Assembly (NCBI GenBank): GCA_016617785.1 | Contig: JADILM010000001.1 | Coordinates: 2,666,001 to 2,730,000, forward strand | Direction of reading: 5' to 3' | DNA: 64,000 nucleotides | From: Sporobolomyces roseus | Lineage: Eukaryota; Basidiomycota; Microbotryomycetes; Sporidiobolales; Sporidiobolaceae | Part shown: piece by piece, positions 22,674 through 37,384 of the stretch | How the letters are laid out: every line of letters begins with the position of its first letter | How positions within the stretch are numbered: the stretch's first letter is position 1 | Translations under genes and position numbers: made by a program | Notes under the pieces: model-generated | The model's input: the letters and a program-made list of their open reading frames with translations, nothing else | Databases searched by the model: none | What the model was told of the DNA's origin: nothing

Positions 22674-23720
22674 TCAGATTGGGGTAAAGCGGTTGACTTC
22701 TCGAGAGACGGGACGGAAGTGGGCGAGTGCAAAAAGGTGGTGAGCTCCAGACTGATCTCCACGATTGACCAAAGTCACGCTACTACGACTACTACGACGG
22801 CTGTCTCCGTTTGACGAGTAAGCATCAAGGATCTCCTGATGTAACTGAGAGCGTAGCTGCGCTTTCCGGTCGATCTGTTGCAGAGCAATAGTCAGCAAAC
22901 TTGCCCCGGTCAATGAGGCCAATTCGGGTATATAACAGCTACCATCTGTCGCTTGAGTGCATCCCTCTGCGCTAAAGTTGGCTTGTCATTTTCCGACGTT
23001 GGCATGCCGGCACTGACGCCCTGAGGGGACTCCCAGCTCTTCAGAAGATTCTCGTGATTGAGCTTTTCTCGTAGATCCACCCTTTTGACGTGGCGAGAGC
23101 TATCGGTGCTGGCTGAGCTTCACAGAACAAGATAAGTCATCCTGTAGGGGCTTCAGAGAGCTGCTAGGCTACTCACTCAGGAAAAACGCAGGCTCGCCGC
23201 CCAGTTGGCGCAATTTCTCTGTCGTGTCGGCAATTGTTTGTCGAACATGTTTGAGAGTGTGTCGCCTACGCGTCGTGGACGAGGTCCAGTTGCGGTCGTG
23301 GTCGTTGCACACAATAGCCACTGCACGCAAAATTTTCAGCTGAAAGCGATCACCAATTGCGAGCAGGCATGAAATAGGGATTGCACCTTCTTTACGCAGT
23401 TGCTTATAATTGTCGTAGGCTTGTAACACTTCTGCCTACAGAACCGAGACGATGTAAATTGGCTTGCTTCGGCGTCAGGCCAGAAAATGTTGAAATAACT
23501 TACAAGTCTTGCTTTACGAGGTGCATCACTGCAGGCGTCCACTGGTGATTTCATGATCGCTAAGCTCTTCACTTTTTCAAGGTCGAAGAATGATATGTGA
23601 CTGACCATCTGCAGATAGTTCAGCGTAAGTTTTTGGGAGAGGCGGGACAGGAGGAATCGATCCGGAGGTTGGAGTGATGACACCAAACGGGCCTACATGT
23701 CCTTGAGGAACTCTAGACAT
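22674..23720 (-). CDS. Undescribed paired gene G1, helical protein
   Basis: Six exons with consistent phases: 23606-23720, 23504-23541, 23387-23435, 23177-23320, 22943-23112, 22674-22874; 238 aa. It begins MSRVPQGHVGPFGVITP, then PPVPPLPKTYAELSAD, and is mostly helical (AEVLQAYDNYKQLRKE, HTLKHVRQTIADTTEKLRQL, VDLREKLNHENLLKSW, AQRDALKRQMIDRKAQLRSQ), with a Ser-rich patch and FRPVSREV near the C-terminus. The small exons of 38 and 49 nt have exactly the same sizes and phases in neighbour G2, which is the main support for both models. No family recognised and no membrane segment seen. Upstream lies the 144-bp block shared with G2. Confidence 0.62.
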
Positions 23721-23782
23721 ATTGTAGAGGGTTGTGAGGGAGAGAGAAGGCTAGGAGGAGGGAAGAGAAAGACACAAGGACC

Positions 23783-23926
23783 GGTTACAGACCGACAACA
23801 GATTCCGCGGATCGATCTCGATCTCGCCCACTTCTCTTCCTTCGTGGGTCATCGGCAGTCCGATTGGCACAGCCTCGAGATAGGAGACGCTCGACGAAAG
23901 TGGGCGAACCCGAAGACAGGAGGAAA
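23783..23926. repeat. 144-bp block, copy 1 (upstream of G1)
   Basis: About 93% identical, without gaps, to 25113-25256 (I count about 10 differences). It starts ggttacagaccg and ends aggaggaaa. It sits 62 bp before the G1 ATG and contains facing CGCCCACTT and AAGTGGGCG sequences. Likely a shared promoter element. Confidence 0.9.
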
Positions 23927-24131
23927 TGGAGAGTTCCTTCTCATCAAAGTTCTCGAAAAGGTGATCTCTCGTAAGCGAGAGAAACAGATAATTGTGGTTC
24001 GATTGACTGGCTGAAGAGTCTACGAAAAGCTGACGTTTTAAGCGGGGAAAGAGACAAGAGGATAGCGGATAAAGACGGAAAATTGGAAAGATAAAAAGGC
24101 AGTGACTGGGGTTCTATTAAGGTTTTCAGGC

Positions 24132-25056
24132 TCAAGCAAGGGAGACGCCTTGACGAGAGACGGGTCGGAATTGGACTTTTGTGAGTGATCGCAGGGTTTC
24201 TTCACTTCCGAAATTGCGAAGCGCAAGCTGGGTTGCAAATGCAGCCTCGGCAGCTTTTGCAGCTTGTACGGCCTCCCTTGAATAGAGTGCATCAAGCCTA
24301 TTGCAGAGTTGTACAAGGGCGTCGTTGCTTTTTGTCGTCTGTCTCCGAAGACCTCAAGGTCAGCGGTGACGACCTCTGTTTTAGGAGGGAGACGCACTAG
24401 GGATGTAACAAGAGTAGCTTTCTGCTCAGTGGAAGGCTTGAAAGAGTCCGGCTTCCCGGGCCAAGTGGCCTCCCAAATCCGGATCATCCGTTCGAGCTTG
24501 TTCGCTCTTTTGCAATATTTCATCCACAAGTCTCCGTTTGTCATTCCTGACCCGGGTATGAGTTTCTGAGCATTAAACGAAGTGAAGTAAGGCAGATGTA
24601 TCCGGTCACTCACCAGACCTGAACTCGTTATGGTATTCATCGCGCTTTGCTCGGTTCGAAGCCAGTTTTTTGCGAAAGTCGGGAAGAGTCAAGCGAAAGG
24701 TTTGGAGCACGTCCAGCCAGAGACCCTTGTCAGATGCCGCTTCGACTGACTCGCGTAGAGTATCAGTGCATAGTTGGCTACTGAGAAAGGGGGATCGTAC
24801 CGTCGTCGCATGAATTCTGATACTCTTGATAAAGCTCAACTGCCACTTCCTGTATATCGGAGACAGAGTCAGCGAGCTTTCTGGAGCAATCTCAGAAATG
24901 TCTAGATACCAGTGCTGCTTGACGGGCAGGAACATGACTGCGATTGACTGTGTGTTACTGGTTAGGCTGAGAACGCGCTCGAGTGAGAGTGGCAGACTTA
25001 CGCTCGGTCTCGACACTCCTGAGAGATTTACAAGGCACTCTCGGTTGGGCGCTCAT
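24132..25056 (-). CDS. Undescribed paired gene G2, paralog of G1
   Basis: Supported exons: 25002-25056, 24910-24947 (38 nt), 24801-24849 (49 nt), 24614-24745, then an exon starting at 24565; the 3' part is unresolved. The stop is placed at 24132 because a frame there reads KVQFRPVSRQGVSLA-stop, matching FRPVSREV at the end of G1. Protein: MSAQPRVPCKSLRSVETE, VPARQAAL, EVAVELYQEYQNSCDD, then WLDVLQTFRLTLPDFRKKL and THTRVRNDKRRLVDEI, with AVQAAKAAEAAFATQLALRN near the C-terminus. Exon sizes and splice phases follow G1, yet residue identity looks low. The central exon chain between about 24480 and 24340 does not phase cleanly. No family recognised. Confidence 0.55.
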
Positions 25057-25112
25057 CGATTGTGAGAAGGACAAGAGTGAAAAGAACGAAACAACCGAGG
25101 TCGAGGGAATCA

Positions 25113-25256
25113 GGTTACAGACCGGCAACAGATTCCGCGGATCGATCTCGATCTCGCCCACTTCTCTTCCTTCGTGGGTTATCGGAAGTCCGAATAGCAC
25201 CGCCTCGAGATAGGAGACGTTCGACGAAAGTGGGTGAACCCGAGGAGAGGAGGAAA
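25113..25256. repeat. 144-bp block, copy 2 (upstream of G2)
   Basis: Partner of 23783-23926, same orientation, same length. It lies 56 bp upstream of the G2 ATG and in the shared region with the divergent HMG-CoA lyase gene. Reading into it from G2 gives an open frame, but the equivalent frame at G1 hits a stop before the gene, so I treat it as non-coding. Confidence 0.9.
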
Positions 25257-25501
25257 AAGAACAGTTTCGCAATTTTCGAACATCGCAGCGTTCAAAGGAG
25301 GAGGACGTCCAGGGTTGTTCTCTTGGTGCTGTATCCCCGTCGGACTCTCGTACTTTAGATCATCCTCGTTCTCGCAAACCGTTGTTGCGAAACTATTTTT
25401 GACGAATTCTGTCGAACTTGTGGTTAAATCCAGCTGCTAAATAGTAGCGGATTCCCGCTTGAGAATGAGCCTCCTCTCTCCCTCCCTCCCTACGAAGAGA
25501 G

Positions 25502-26859
25502 ATGCTTCACCGAGCCAACACAACAACAAGAACACTCCTCAAAGCCTCCCTCTCCTCTCCTCTTCCTCCTCGTTCTCCTTTTCTCCTTCCCCACTCGGAA
25601 AGATCGCTTTCTTCCTCCTCAAAACGAAAGCCAATCAAGATAGTAGAAGTTGGACCACGAGATGGATTACAAAACGAGAAGAAGCTACTCTCGACCGAGT
25701 TGAAAGTCGAATTGATCAAGAAATTAGTCGAAGCTGGTTGTCGAGATGTCGAAGCAGGTAGTTTCGTAGCTCCTAAATGGGTGAGCACCTCACTCTCCTA
25801 CATCTCACAATGTAATACAAACTGAAATAGATGGAGTAGGTTCCACAAATGGCATCAACTCCCGAATTATTAACTTCGCAAACCCTTTCCAAACTACGAG
25901 AATCCTATTCTTCCCTTTCCCTTCCCGTTCTCGTACCAAACGCCAAAGGACTCGAATCACTCTTCTCACTCCTCGACTCCCAACGTCCTTCCTCGAATAC
26001 TCCTCCTTTGACAAACGAAATCGCAGTGTTCGTTGGATGTACCGATGGATTCTCGAAAGCCAACCTGAATTGTACAGTATTTGAATCACTCTCTCGCCTA
26101 CCTACCATCGTCGATCGAGCACAAGAAAGGGGTCTGAAAGTGAGAGGATATGTCTCGACAGTATTGGGTTGTCCGTTTGATGGGAGAGTCGAACCGGATC
26201 AACCTGCGAGAGTTGCAAAGGAGTTACTCGATATGGGATGTTATGAAGTGAGCTTGGGAGATACGATAGGAGTTGGAGTGCCGAGCGGATGGGAGAAATT
26301 GGTGAATGAGTGCGAAAAGCTAGGTGTAGGAGCAGATAAATTGGCTGTGAGTTTCGATTTCACACGACGAGGACTCTTACTCTCCCTTTTCATCATTGAA
26401 ACTAACATGACCTGGAACAGGCTCATTGTCATGATACGTATGGAACAGCTCTAGCGTCGATTCTACACTGCGTCAAAGTATTTCCATTTTCCCCTTTCCC
26501 TCCCTCCTCACTCCTCACTAACCCTCTCTCTCTTTATGCAGACACTCAGAATCCCAACGATAGACTCCTCAATTTCTTCGCTCGGTGGCTGTCCCTACTC
26601 TCCCAATTCAACCGGAAACGTCTCAACCGAAGATATCCTCTACCTCCTATCCTGCTCGAATATCCCTACTACACTGATCCCCATTTCACTGAGCTCGGAG
26701 GAACTGATAGAGGGGAGTGAAGTGTTTGGGAGGTTGTGTGAGGTCGGTGAATGGATTAGTCGTGAGTTGGGGAGGGAGAATGGAAGTAGGGTTGGGAAGG
26801 CTTGGAGGGGGAGGCAAGAGAGGAAGAGGAAGATGAAGGAGAAAGAAGGTGGGATGTAG
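25502..26859 (+). CDS. Hydroxymethylglutaryl-CoA lyase, mitochondrial
   Basis: Four exons: 25502-25780, 25840-26346, 26421-26477, 26542-26859; 386 aa. It cleaves HMG-CoA to acetoacetate and acetyl-CoA in leucine breakdown. Residues 1-42 are Arg/Ser/Leu-rich and lack acids, fitting a mitochondrial presequence. Motifs: [17 protein letters not shown] (TIM-barrel start with catalytic Arg/Asp), [37 protein letters not shown] (metal-binding His pair), and the active-site loop [19 protein letters not shown], where the Cys is conserved but the usual AKGASGN differs. The Arg/Lys-rich C-terminus extends slightly beyond relatives. The start is divergent from G2. Confidence 0.9.
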
Positions 26860-27170
26860 AGGGAGAGGATTTGAGCTTGAGGAGGGAAAGGGAGGAGGAA
26901 GCGAGAGAATCAGGAGAGGGTTTGTGGAAGATTGTGAATAGTATTATCAGTAGTGAAGGCGTAAGATACCCCAACGATACAACCTTAGAACAGATTGAGC
27001 AAAAGAGAGATGGGTGAGAGTCGTGAGAGTCGATTGGGAAAGGGAGAACAACAAAATGGAGGACTGAAAAGAATGGAGTGACTGAAGGGGTTGTGACGAG
27101 TGTCTGAGGAGGAAGTTCCAAGAGGGAGGACGATCTTGGGGTGCGGGATTCGAGAAAGTTGAATGGTCGC
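26860..27170. other. Intergenic, convergent HMG-CoA lyase and VTI1
   Basis: 311 purine-rich bases between two stop codons. The open frame on the opposite strand is an antisense artefact. Nothing else seen. Confidence 0.5.
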
Positions 27171-28131
27171 TTAGGTGAGCTTGCGCCAGAGAATGAGAGC
27201 ACTACATCCGTTCGACCTATCAATCAGTGCGGTAACGAGGGATCGACTCGGTGGAACGAAACGTACATGAGAGTGACGAGAACAACAAGGAAGATTCCGA
27301 TTGTGATCCTTTGTCGGTAAGCGCTGTGCTCGAAACCCACGCCACATCAGTCCGATCGCACTCAGAAACGATGGAGCGAGGTTTGGGACACACGTTCGAA
27401 TCATCTTGGTAATGGTTCTACTCGCTCTGTTGACACTCATATCTGCCTCCTCCAGCGTCTCATTCGCACCTTGTAACTGAATCCTCTGCCCGACCAAACT
27501 ATTCAATACACCTTGTCCAATCTCCTCATTCTCCGCCGCTAATCGATGTGCATTATCCAATCTCCCGGAGGAAGTGTTGATCGTTTGAGTAGAGTTTAAT
27601 AAGCGTTGTCGTTGTTGTTGACCTGAAGAACTCAACGGTGCATCATCGCCTTCATCGTCGGATCCATTCAAGTCGTAAGCGGAGTGAGTAGGACGGGAGG
27701 AGAGCAACAAGTCGCGGTCAGATTGGGATTCGAGTGCTTGTAATTTGGAACGCCATGATTTCAGTTGAGTTTTCGCAGAGCGGACGACGATGGATTGTTT
27801 CGGGTTTGATTTCGCTGAGAGTTGAAGTTGCTCAATCTGGAAGCAAGAGAGGGGAGGGGAGGTGAGGAGGGTGGAATGAGGTGGAGAGAGGGAGAAGGGG
27901 AACGAACTATTTCATCTGCTTCGTCTAGATCTCTATAGGTACGTCGTACGGCAGTCTTGCGTTCCTCTACATCGCTCGAACGAGGACCTGGTGAGTGAGA
28001 TCAACAGGGAGATGAGAAGTGAGATGTGGGAATTCACCTCCTCGTAGTTTGGGTAATTCTGAATCTAGTTTCGTGTTGATCGATCGTTGAATTGCTAGGT
28101 ATTCGTTGTGGTAAGAGTTGAATGCGTCCAT
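27171..28131 (-). CDS. VTI1: Vesicle SNARE VTI1
   Basis: Five exons: 28038-28131, 27908-27987, 27394-27836, 27267-27323, 27171-27216; 239 aa. A Qb-SNARE acting in Golgi-endosome-vacuole traffic. The N-terminal three-helix region begins MDAFNSYHNEYLAIQRSINT, with RRTYRDLDEADEIIEQLQL. The SNARE motif covers roughly LDNAHRLAAENEEIGQGVLN to LEEADMSVNRASRTITKMI, including the central Gln. The tail anchor is RQRITIGIFLVVLVTL, followed by a short lumenal end. Intron 2 begins GTTCGT. A head-to-head arrangement leaves 115 bp to the next gene. Confidence 0.88.
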
Positions 28132-28246
28132 TGCCTGAATCTGGAGTGAGAAGTTGGGGTCAAGAAATGACGCTGCGATGAAATCTCTCTCTTTCTCTCT
28201 CTCTCACTCTCAAACTCAGCCTGACACAAAACAGAAACAGACAAAC

Positions 28247-29727
28247 ATGGGTAGATTCAATTGTGAACAAGTAGGATTCATCGGACTCGTATGTCTCTCT
28301 CTCCTCTCTCCTCCTGATTCAGTTTCACCGAGGTTGAGACTCGCTCTATGAAACAGGGTAACATGGGAGCACCTATGGCCGCCAACCTCGCAAAATACCT
28401 ACACGAGAATGGCAAACCCGCTTTAACCCTCTACAACCGTACCGCTTCGAAACTCCCTCCTGCCTCGAAAACCATTTCCCACTCTCCCTCCCCTCGAGAA
28501 CTAGCGAGAACTTGCGACGTAGTCATCACTTCCCTATCGAACGACGAAGCAGCTTTGGCGGTTTACGCGGAACTGTTCGAGGGCGCAAAGGATAAGAAAG
28601 CGGAACGAGGAGAGGAAGGTGAAGAGAGGGCAACTATCTTTATCGATACCTCGACGCTGTACCCCGCTACTTCAGGTCAATTGGAGCGACAAGCTGCTCA
28701 AACTCCTTGGTCTTTCTACCTCGCCGCTCCCGTCTTGTAAGCCCTCGATAATATCCCACTCAAGATTCACTCTCTAGGTCAAGCTGATCTCCTTGTTTTC
28801 GATCATCCTCAGCGGTCCTCCTCCTCTCGCGAAAGAAGCTCAACTAGTAGTAGTCCTCTCGGGAGATATCTTCGCGAAGAAACACGCCGAGAAACTATTG
28901 GTCCCTGCTATGGGAAGGAAGATTATCGATGTTGGAGCAAACGTTGAAAGGGCTTCTAGCTTCAAGTTGTTGGGCAATTCGTGTGTTTTGGGAGTCATCG
29001 AGTTGTTGGCGGAGAGTATGACTTTGGCGGATAAGACGGGAGTTGGTGCCGATCTTTTGTATGAATTCATAAAGGAATTCCTTCGTGAGTTCAGAATCTT
29101 CTTCTTCCTGGACTTTGCCTATAGCTCGCTGATTCAAACTTGTCAACTTGTAGCTGCACCTGCTTTCATCGGCTGTGAGTTTCTCGAAGTCACACGAAGT
29201 TGACCTCCCCAAGTCGGAACTGATTTCCGGCTTCCCTGATTCTCACAGATGGAAAGAAGATTCTTGAGAACAACTTTTCTGGTGAAACTGGATTCACCGC
29301 CACTGGAGGTCTCAAAGACGCACAACACATTCGACGACTAGCGATGGAAGCAGGAGCAACCGTTCCCGCTCTCGACGTCGTGAGTATTCTCCCTTTCCTC
29401 TTCTGACCCACTGAGCATAGACTGAAGAAGGAAGTGCATAGGCTCATCGTCATTTGGTCACTTCTATTGCGAATGGTGGAGGAGATTTGGATTGGAGTTC
29501 TTTAGTTGCTGGTCCTCGACTCGCTGCTGGTTTATCTCCTTTCACTGGCGTAAGTCGACTCTCTTCCTCATTCTCTACCTCCTGTACGTGCTGACCATAG
29601 TGGAACGCGTGACTCGTAGCGAAAGGAACACGCTCATGATACTGGATTCGGTGCGAAGAGTGATGAGCCCAAGGGTACGCTCGAACCAGTCAGTGATGGA
29701 GGCATCAAGGAAGTCAAGAACTTCTGA
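28247..29727 (+). CDS. Beta-hydroxyacid dehydrogenase (3-hydroxyisobutyrate dehydrogenase type)
   Basis: Seven exons: 28247-28288, 28357-28736, 28813-29084, 29154-29174, 29249-29379, 29442-29549, 29620-29727; 353 aa. An NAD(P)-dependent enzyme of the 6-phosphogluconate/3-hydroxyisobutyrate dehydrogenase superfamily. The Rossmann start is VGFIGLGNMGAPMAANLAKY, then TLYNRT and CDVVITSLSNDEAA, the substrate loop FIDTSTLYPATSGQLE, and the catalytic-Lys helix SSFKLLGNSCVLGVIELLAE. Exon 4 is a 21-nt microexon. No mitochondrial presequence precedes the Rossmann fold, so this is probably a cytosolic relative rather than the valine-pathway enzyme; the substrate cannot be read from the sequence. Confidence 0.85.
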
Positions 29728-29903
29728 ACGGCGTGAGATGAATAGTGTATTTGTGTAGATAGTTAATAGATCCGCTTGAAGTTTGTCGAATCGTGCGAAA
29801 TCTCAATTAAATACATTTGCTCCGAGTTTCCGAAGAGAATCCAAAGTTTTTTTCGCCTTTGCAAAGGTTCTTCGATCACTACCATTTCACTCCCTCAAAG
29901 GCC

Positions 29904-32947
<3,044 letters not shown>

Positions 32948-33108
32948 ACATCAACCGCATTGTTAGACTTTTCCTCTCATTGTGTGTAAACGAGGTTCTC
33001 TTTTTCCACCTCTCTTTCTCGGTCCTTGCATGCGAGTGTTTGCACGGATTCGACATCAAGCGTTTCAAGCGGTACAAGCGTTCAAGCTGCTTTTCTGTTC
33101 CTAGAAAG

Positions 33109-36011
33109 CTAATCAGACTCACTTTCTCCTTCTCCCTCACTTCCTTCGTCACTCTCTCCGCCTCCATCTTCACTTCCTTCGCCGTCGTCGCCTGATCCCT
33201 CATTCTTGACTTCGTCCTTCTTCTGAGCTGCTTCCTGTCTCTGAGCGAAGAAGTTGCGGGAAGGTGGATGATAAATGATACAAGGAGGATCTGGGTTGAA
33301 GGGACGACGTGAACGTTCAGTCTTGTAAGAAGCGAGGCCTACATTGCGGATCTAGGAGCGCGTCAACGGCTTGATCAGTACATCCGAATCCATCAAAGAA
33401 AGGCAAGAGGGAAAGGCGCTTCATACGAGATCTCGCCAACGACCGTACTCTTTCTTCTTCACGCGAGAATTGTCCCACCTATACCACCCGGCGTCGAGGA
33501 AGTCGAGATCTTGTTGTGTCGCTACATTCTCGTCGAGTTGACCGATTTCGAGGAGAGCGAAGACAGCGCACGCGACTTCGAGAGGTCGAGTAAAGCGGTG
33601 AGCAGGAGTTGTTCGTTTCTTTTCCTTTGCTGACATGTGGTCTTGAGGCGCGTTCGAGTGGAGGTGACTGTTGTGTTCGAGATGTTGATGAGCGATGACC
33701 TCTTGGAATGATCCGACGAATCCTGTTTGAGTCTCATTGTAATGTCGCCTAGGTCCATGGCCCCAATAGCTGATACGACTGATCAGTTTCTTCGATCCTT
33801 GACAACCTCCATCACAAACGAGAATAGAAGTAGCGAGGTTGAAGAAAGAATCGAGATCGCGTTCGAGAATCTCGTTGACAGCTTCTTCAAGATCCTCCTC
33901 GTTTTCGAACTCTTCATTCGTCAAAAGGATAAGTCGTACTGCTGAAGAGATCGAATCTAGGTGATAGTCTTCGAGTTCGAATTTGATGAGAGGAAGAAGG
34001 AGTTTCCAAGCCGAGTCGTCGATCGTGTCCTCCTCGTTCGAGTCATCTTGCCAAAGAGGTTTGACCGAAGGAAGGAGAAGGAAGTCGATGAAAAGTGGGA
34101 GGATAGAATTGGAGGAGCGGAGGGATGCTGTGAGAGAATCGTAGAAAGGTCGTAAAGAGCGTTTCCTCGATTGTTGCCTGTTCTCGATAGCGGTCTTGTT
34201 TCGCTTTGCGGCCAGCTTGGCTCTTCCAGCGTCGATCATCGCGAGAACTTTCGGTCGGATTGTGTTCCAGATCTCGTCAGTCAGTGCTTGATCTGCCTTG
34301 ACGAGTTTGAGTAATGCTTTGCGATTGATGAAGACCATGCTGTAGAATCACGAAGCAAGTCAGCGCGATGTCAAGGTTGCTCTGCTCATTGTGAAACGGT
34401 GTAACTCACACGTCATCGCTGTAGCCGCCAATCGATTCGAAACGCTTCTCGATACTAGACAAAGTACTTTCTGAATCAGGTAGGATGCTCAGAATAGATA
34501 AACAGGATAGAGCGTACCTCCTCTTCAGATCGTCGAAAACAATATCGTTCGAGACTGACTCCTTCGCTACTTCTTGCAGACGAATCTCCTCCTCTTTGAC
34601 CTCCTTGATGATTCCACAGGCGACTGAGTCGAGCGCTTTCCCATCCTGTTTGCGCACAGTCCACTCAGTAAGCTCGATATGCTATATCGACTGTCGAGAG
34701 ACGACAACCGAACGAACCTGTTCGACCTTACGAATATGCTCGACTCGGTTCTTGACGAAAGCCTCAACTCGATTTCCAGTCTCTTCTTCTTGAGCGTTCT
34801 CATCGTCACCCGCAGGCTTCTGTGAGCGAGAGGGTCGCTTGGAGCTACGTTTGAGAGCTTTAGTTTGAGCGGCGTAAAGATCGTTCTTGTCGTCCAACTC
34901 AATCGTATTGAGAAGTTTGCTGTAGTAGTCGAGCTCGTCGGTTAAAGCGTGTCCTGTATCATATATAGCTCAGTGATATGAGCCTTCAGAGCAGAAGTGA
35001 GAGAGAAGCTAACTGAAACTCGTGGCGAAATCCACGCTCATCGAATCTGGAAAGCAAATTCGAACGATCAGCAGTGTTTCGAAACCGGATCGTACACTGA
35101 GGCAGAAGGTGACTAACGCTCAGTCGTGACGACACAATTGAATGTCTGTGGGTGCAAGCGACGTTCCCTCATGTGTTTCCTGCTAAGTCGGACAAAGCTA
35201 GATCGACTCGAGAAATGAGTGGATCTCTCGCTGATTAAGCTCATCTGAATGACGACTTACCGCTCCCTTCGACAGTCCTTGCAGATCCTACGACGAAGCC
35301 ACCAATCTGCCCAAGCTTGAGCTTTCCTTCCGCAACACTGTTCGCACGCCCTCCTCGTCAGCTCGAGACCTTCTAGACAGCTTACAAGAACTTAAGCTCA
35401 CCTCGCAATGTACTCCGAATACGAGAGCAGCATAGGCAGGCTCCGAGAAGTCTTCAGCCGTCAAATCAGGCAACCCAATCTTCCTCCTCGACGTTTTCCA
35501 GATTGAATTCGAACGGTTCTTGGACATGAGGATTGAACGGTATTGTTTGTTCGTACGAGAGAAGTTGAGGAGATCTTTCGGACTGAGTTGAGAGAGGATC
35601 TGAGTGAAAGATGAGGTGAATCAGCTTGCGAAGCTTTGGAATCAGCGAAAATTGAACTCGCCTCGGAGACTAATTCGAATGGTAGCTGATCTAATGGATC
35701 CACTTTCACCTTGTCTACTTCCTTCTTAGCTCTCCCTTTCCCTTTGCTACCTTTTCCTTTCCTCTCTTTCGAATCCACTCCTTCTGCCCTCTTTCCTCCC
35801 TTCTTGCTATTCTTCCTCTTTGAAACTGTCCACCTTACTCCGATCTCAGCTACCCATCTGCACAGAGCTGATAGAGAAGTAGAGACGAACCTTTCTCTTC
35901 TTGATCAGATTCTTCTTCCTCCGAGGAACTCCCGGAGAGATCCAATTCGACTTGTCGTGAGTAATCAGGCTTGTTAGAAGCTTTACGAGCACGTTTGAGA
36001 CGCGTAGACAT
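33109..36011 (-). CDS. F-box protein with CxxC motif, copy 2 (inverted)
   Basis: Eleven exons: 35891-36011, 35662-35849, 35402-35599, 35261-35337, 35118-35179, 35014-35046, 34718-34953, 34518-34681, 34410-34454, 33427-34339, 33109-33351; 759 aa. Exons 1-4 and 9 have exactly the lengths of copy 1 (121, 188, 198, 77, 45 nt). It carries the same N-terminal acidic/basic start and F-box; the zinc-type motif reads CECCGR and later CKDC. The C-terminal acidic tail is GSGDDGEGSEDGGGESDE. Intron 2 has a GC donor (gcgagt), intron 1 a GTTCGT donor, and the 36-nt intron at 34682-34717 a GTTCGG donor. Likely an SCF adaptor; target unknown. Convergent with PRP43 (161 bp between stops). Confidence 0.84.
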
Positions 36012-36233
36012 AGCTGAGAAGTGTTGTGGAAGGAGAGAGAGAAGAGGAAGAGAGAGAGAGAAAGAAAAGAGAAAGCAAAGCAAAGTTTTCGGATATTCGA
36101 ATTTCGCAATCTCGAGATCCGAGAGCAGTAGTAGGACACAGACATTGTCTACCTCGCTTACTACTGTATGAAATCCAGTTTGAGATGTGACTATTTTAAC
36201 ATTTTCATTCACTGCGATTTCCTACGAGTCCAC

Positions 36234-37205
36234 CTACTTCTTTGATGGTAAGGCCTCATCGACAGCTTCCGCAACCTTCTCGAGGAAGTGCTCGTCGGGT
36301 AAGGACAAGGCAGCTTCGGCTCGAGTGATCAAATCGTATTCATCCGCATCCTCGTCGTCCAAATCATCGGCATCTGCGAATCGAGTTCTCTCGGTCAGCA
36401 CAGCTTCATGAGGAAAACAGACAGAGAGATCATTGACTCACCATTTCCATAGATATCAGGATGTTTCCTGAAGCATTCCTGCATCTTTCTGAACTTCTCG
36501 ACGCAATCGACTCCTTTAGGTTCCGCCTCACTGTACACGAAACACGAGAATGCCGCCTTGAAATCTTCTCCACATGGTCCATCTGCCATTCCTCCTAGAC
36601 AAGGGCAATCCCAGTTGATTTCTCCAGTTTCAGGGTTGAAGGCGGCCGCTTGAGAATTCTCTTCGTCGGGTGCAGTCGAGGAGGTAGGGTCGGCGGCGGA
36701 AGGGGCGGGGGCAGATTCAGAGGACGATGAGGAACAGAGTGCGGAGGGAGTGAGGGATTCGGGGACAGCTGTAGAGCGAGAGAGAGGGAGAGAAAACGGC
36801 TGAGGTCAGCGAAAGTTGCGAAACAACGAACTGAAAGGAGCTCTCGGAGCTGAGAGAGCGCTACACTGTTATTTTGAGTAGTCTGAGAGTACTCTATAGC
36901 AGCCCTCTCCTTTCAATGATGAAGAGAGTCAACTTACCTTGTTCAACCTTTTCCTTTACTTCCTTTGCCTTCTCCTTGACATGTTCGAGAGTACCCTTCT
37001 TGTCCTTCTTTCCACCTACCATCAAAATAGCTGCAGTCCATCCAAAGAGAGCGGCGAGACCGAGAGAGGCGACAACGATCGGTCGGGAAGTTTGAGATTG
37101 GTAAACACTCGCTTTTCGTAGGGTAGACTCTGAGATGAACCTCCGTGTAGGAATCTGAGAGTTGGGCAAGCGCCGGGGAAGCGTTCGGAGAGGTGCGCGT
37201 AACAT
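36234..37205 (-). CDS. MIA40: Mitochondrial intermembrane space import protein MIA40
   Basis: Three exons: 36938-37205, 36442-36768, 36234-36373; 244 aa. MIA40 oxidises and traps cysteine-rich proteins in the intermembrane space. The N-terminal presequence is basic ([16 protein letters not shown]), followed by a membrane anchor [20 protein letters not shown], a Ser/Pro linker, then the catalytic CPC in [20 protein letters not shown] and the twin CX9C pairs ([11 protein letters not shown] and [11 protein letters not shown]). The acidic C-terminus fits the family. The ATG at 37205 is preferred over upstream in-frame ones because it starts at the basic presequence. Confidence 0.95.
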
Positions 37206-37384
37206 TGGTTGATTGATGTCGATGAAATTGATGAGAAAAGAGAAGAGGAGCGAGAGGTCTCGCATCGCAACCCAACTTGAGTCTCGCAAACAAGCAGACA
37301 TAACGACAAAGCAAAGAGGTATCGTCGCAATACACAGAGTATGCCCTTCTCGCTACTAATAAAAATGAAAGAATGACAAACCCC

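Noticed and set aside
23783..25256. Repeat blocks as conserved coding exons (GLPxTHEGREVGEIEID frame)
   Set aside because: The frame is conserved in both copies, but at G1 it meets a stop before the gene start and no splice joins it, so a non-coding element is more likely.
26756..27223. Minus-strand frame between HMG-CoA lyase and VTI1
   Set aside because: Antisense of the lyase 3' end and a purine-rich flank; Ser/Pro composition only, no motif.
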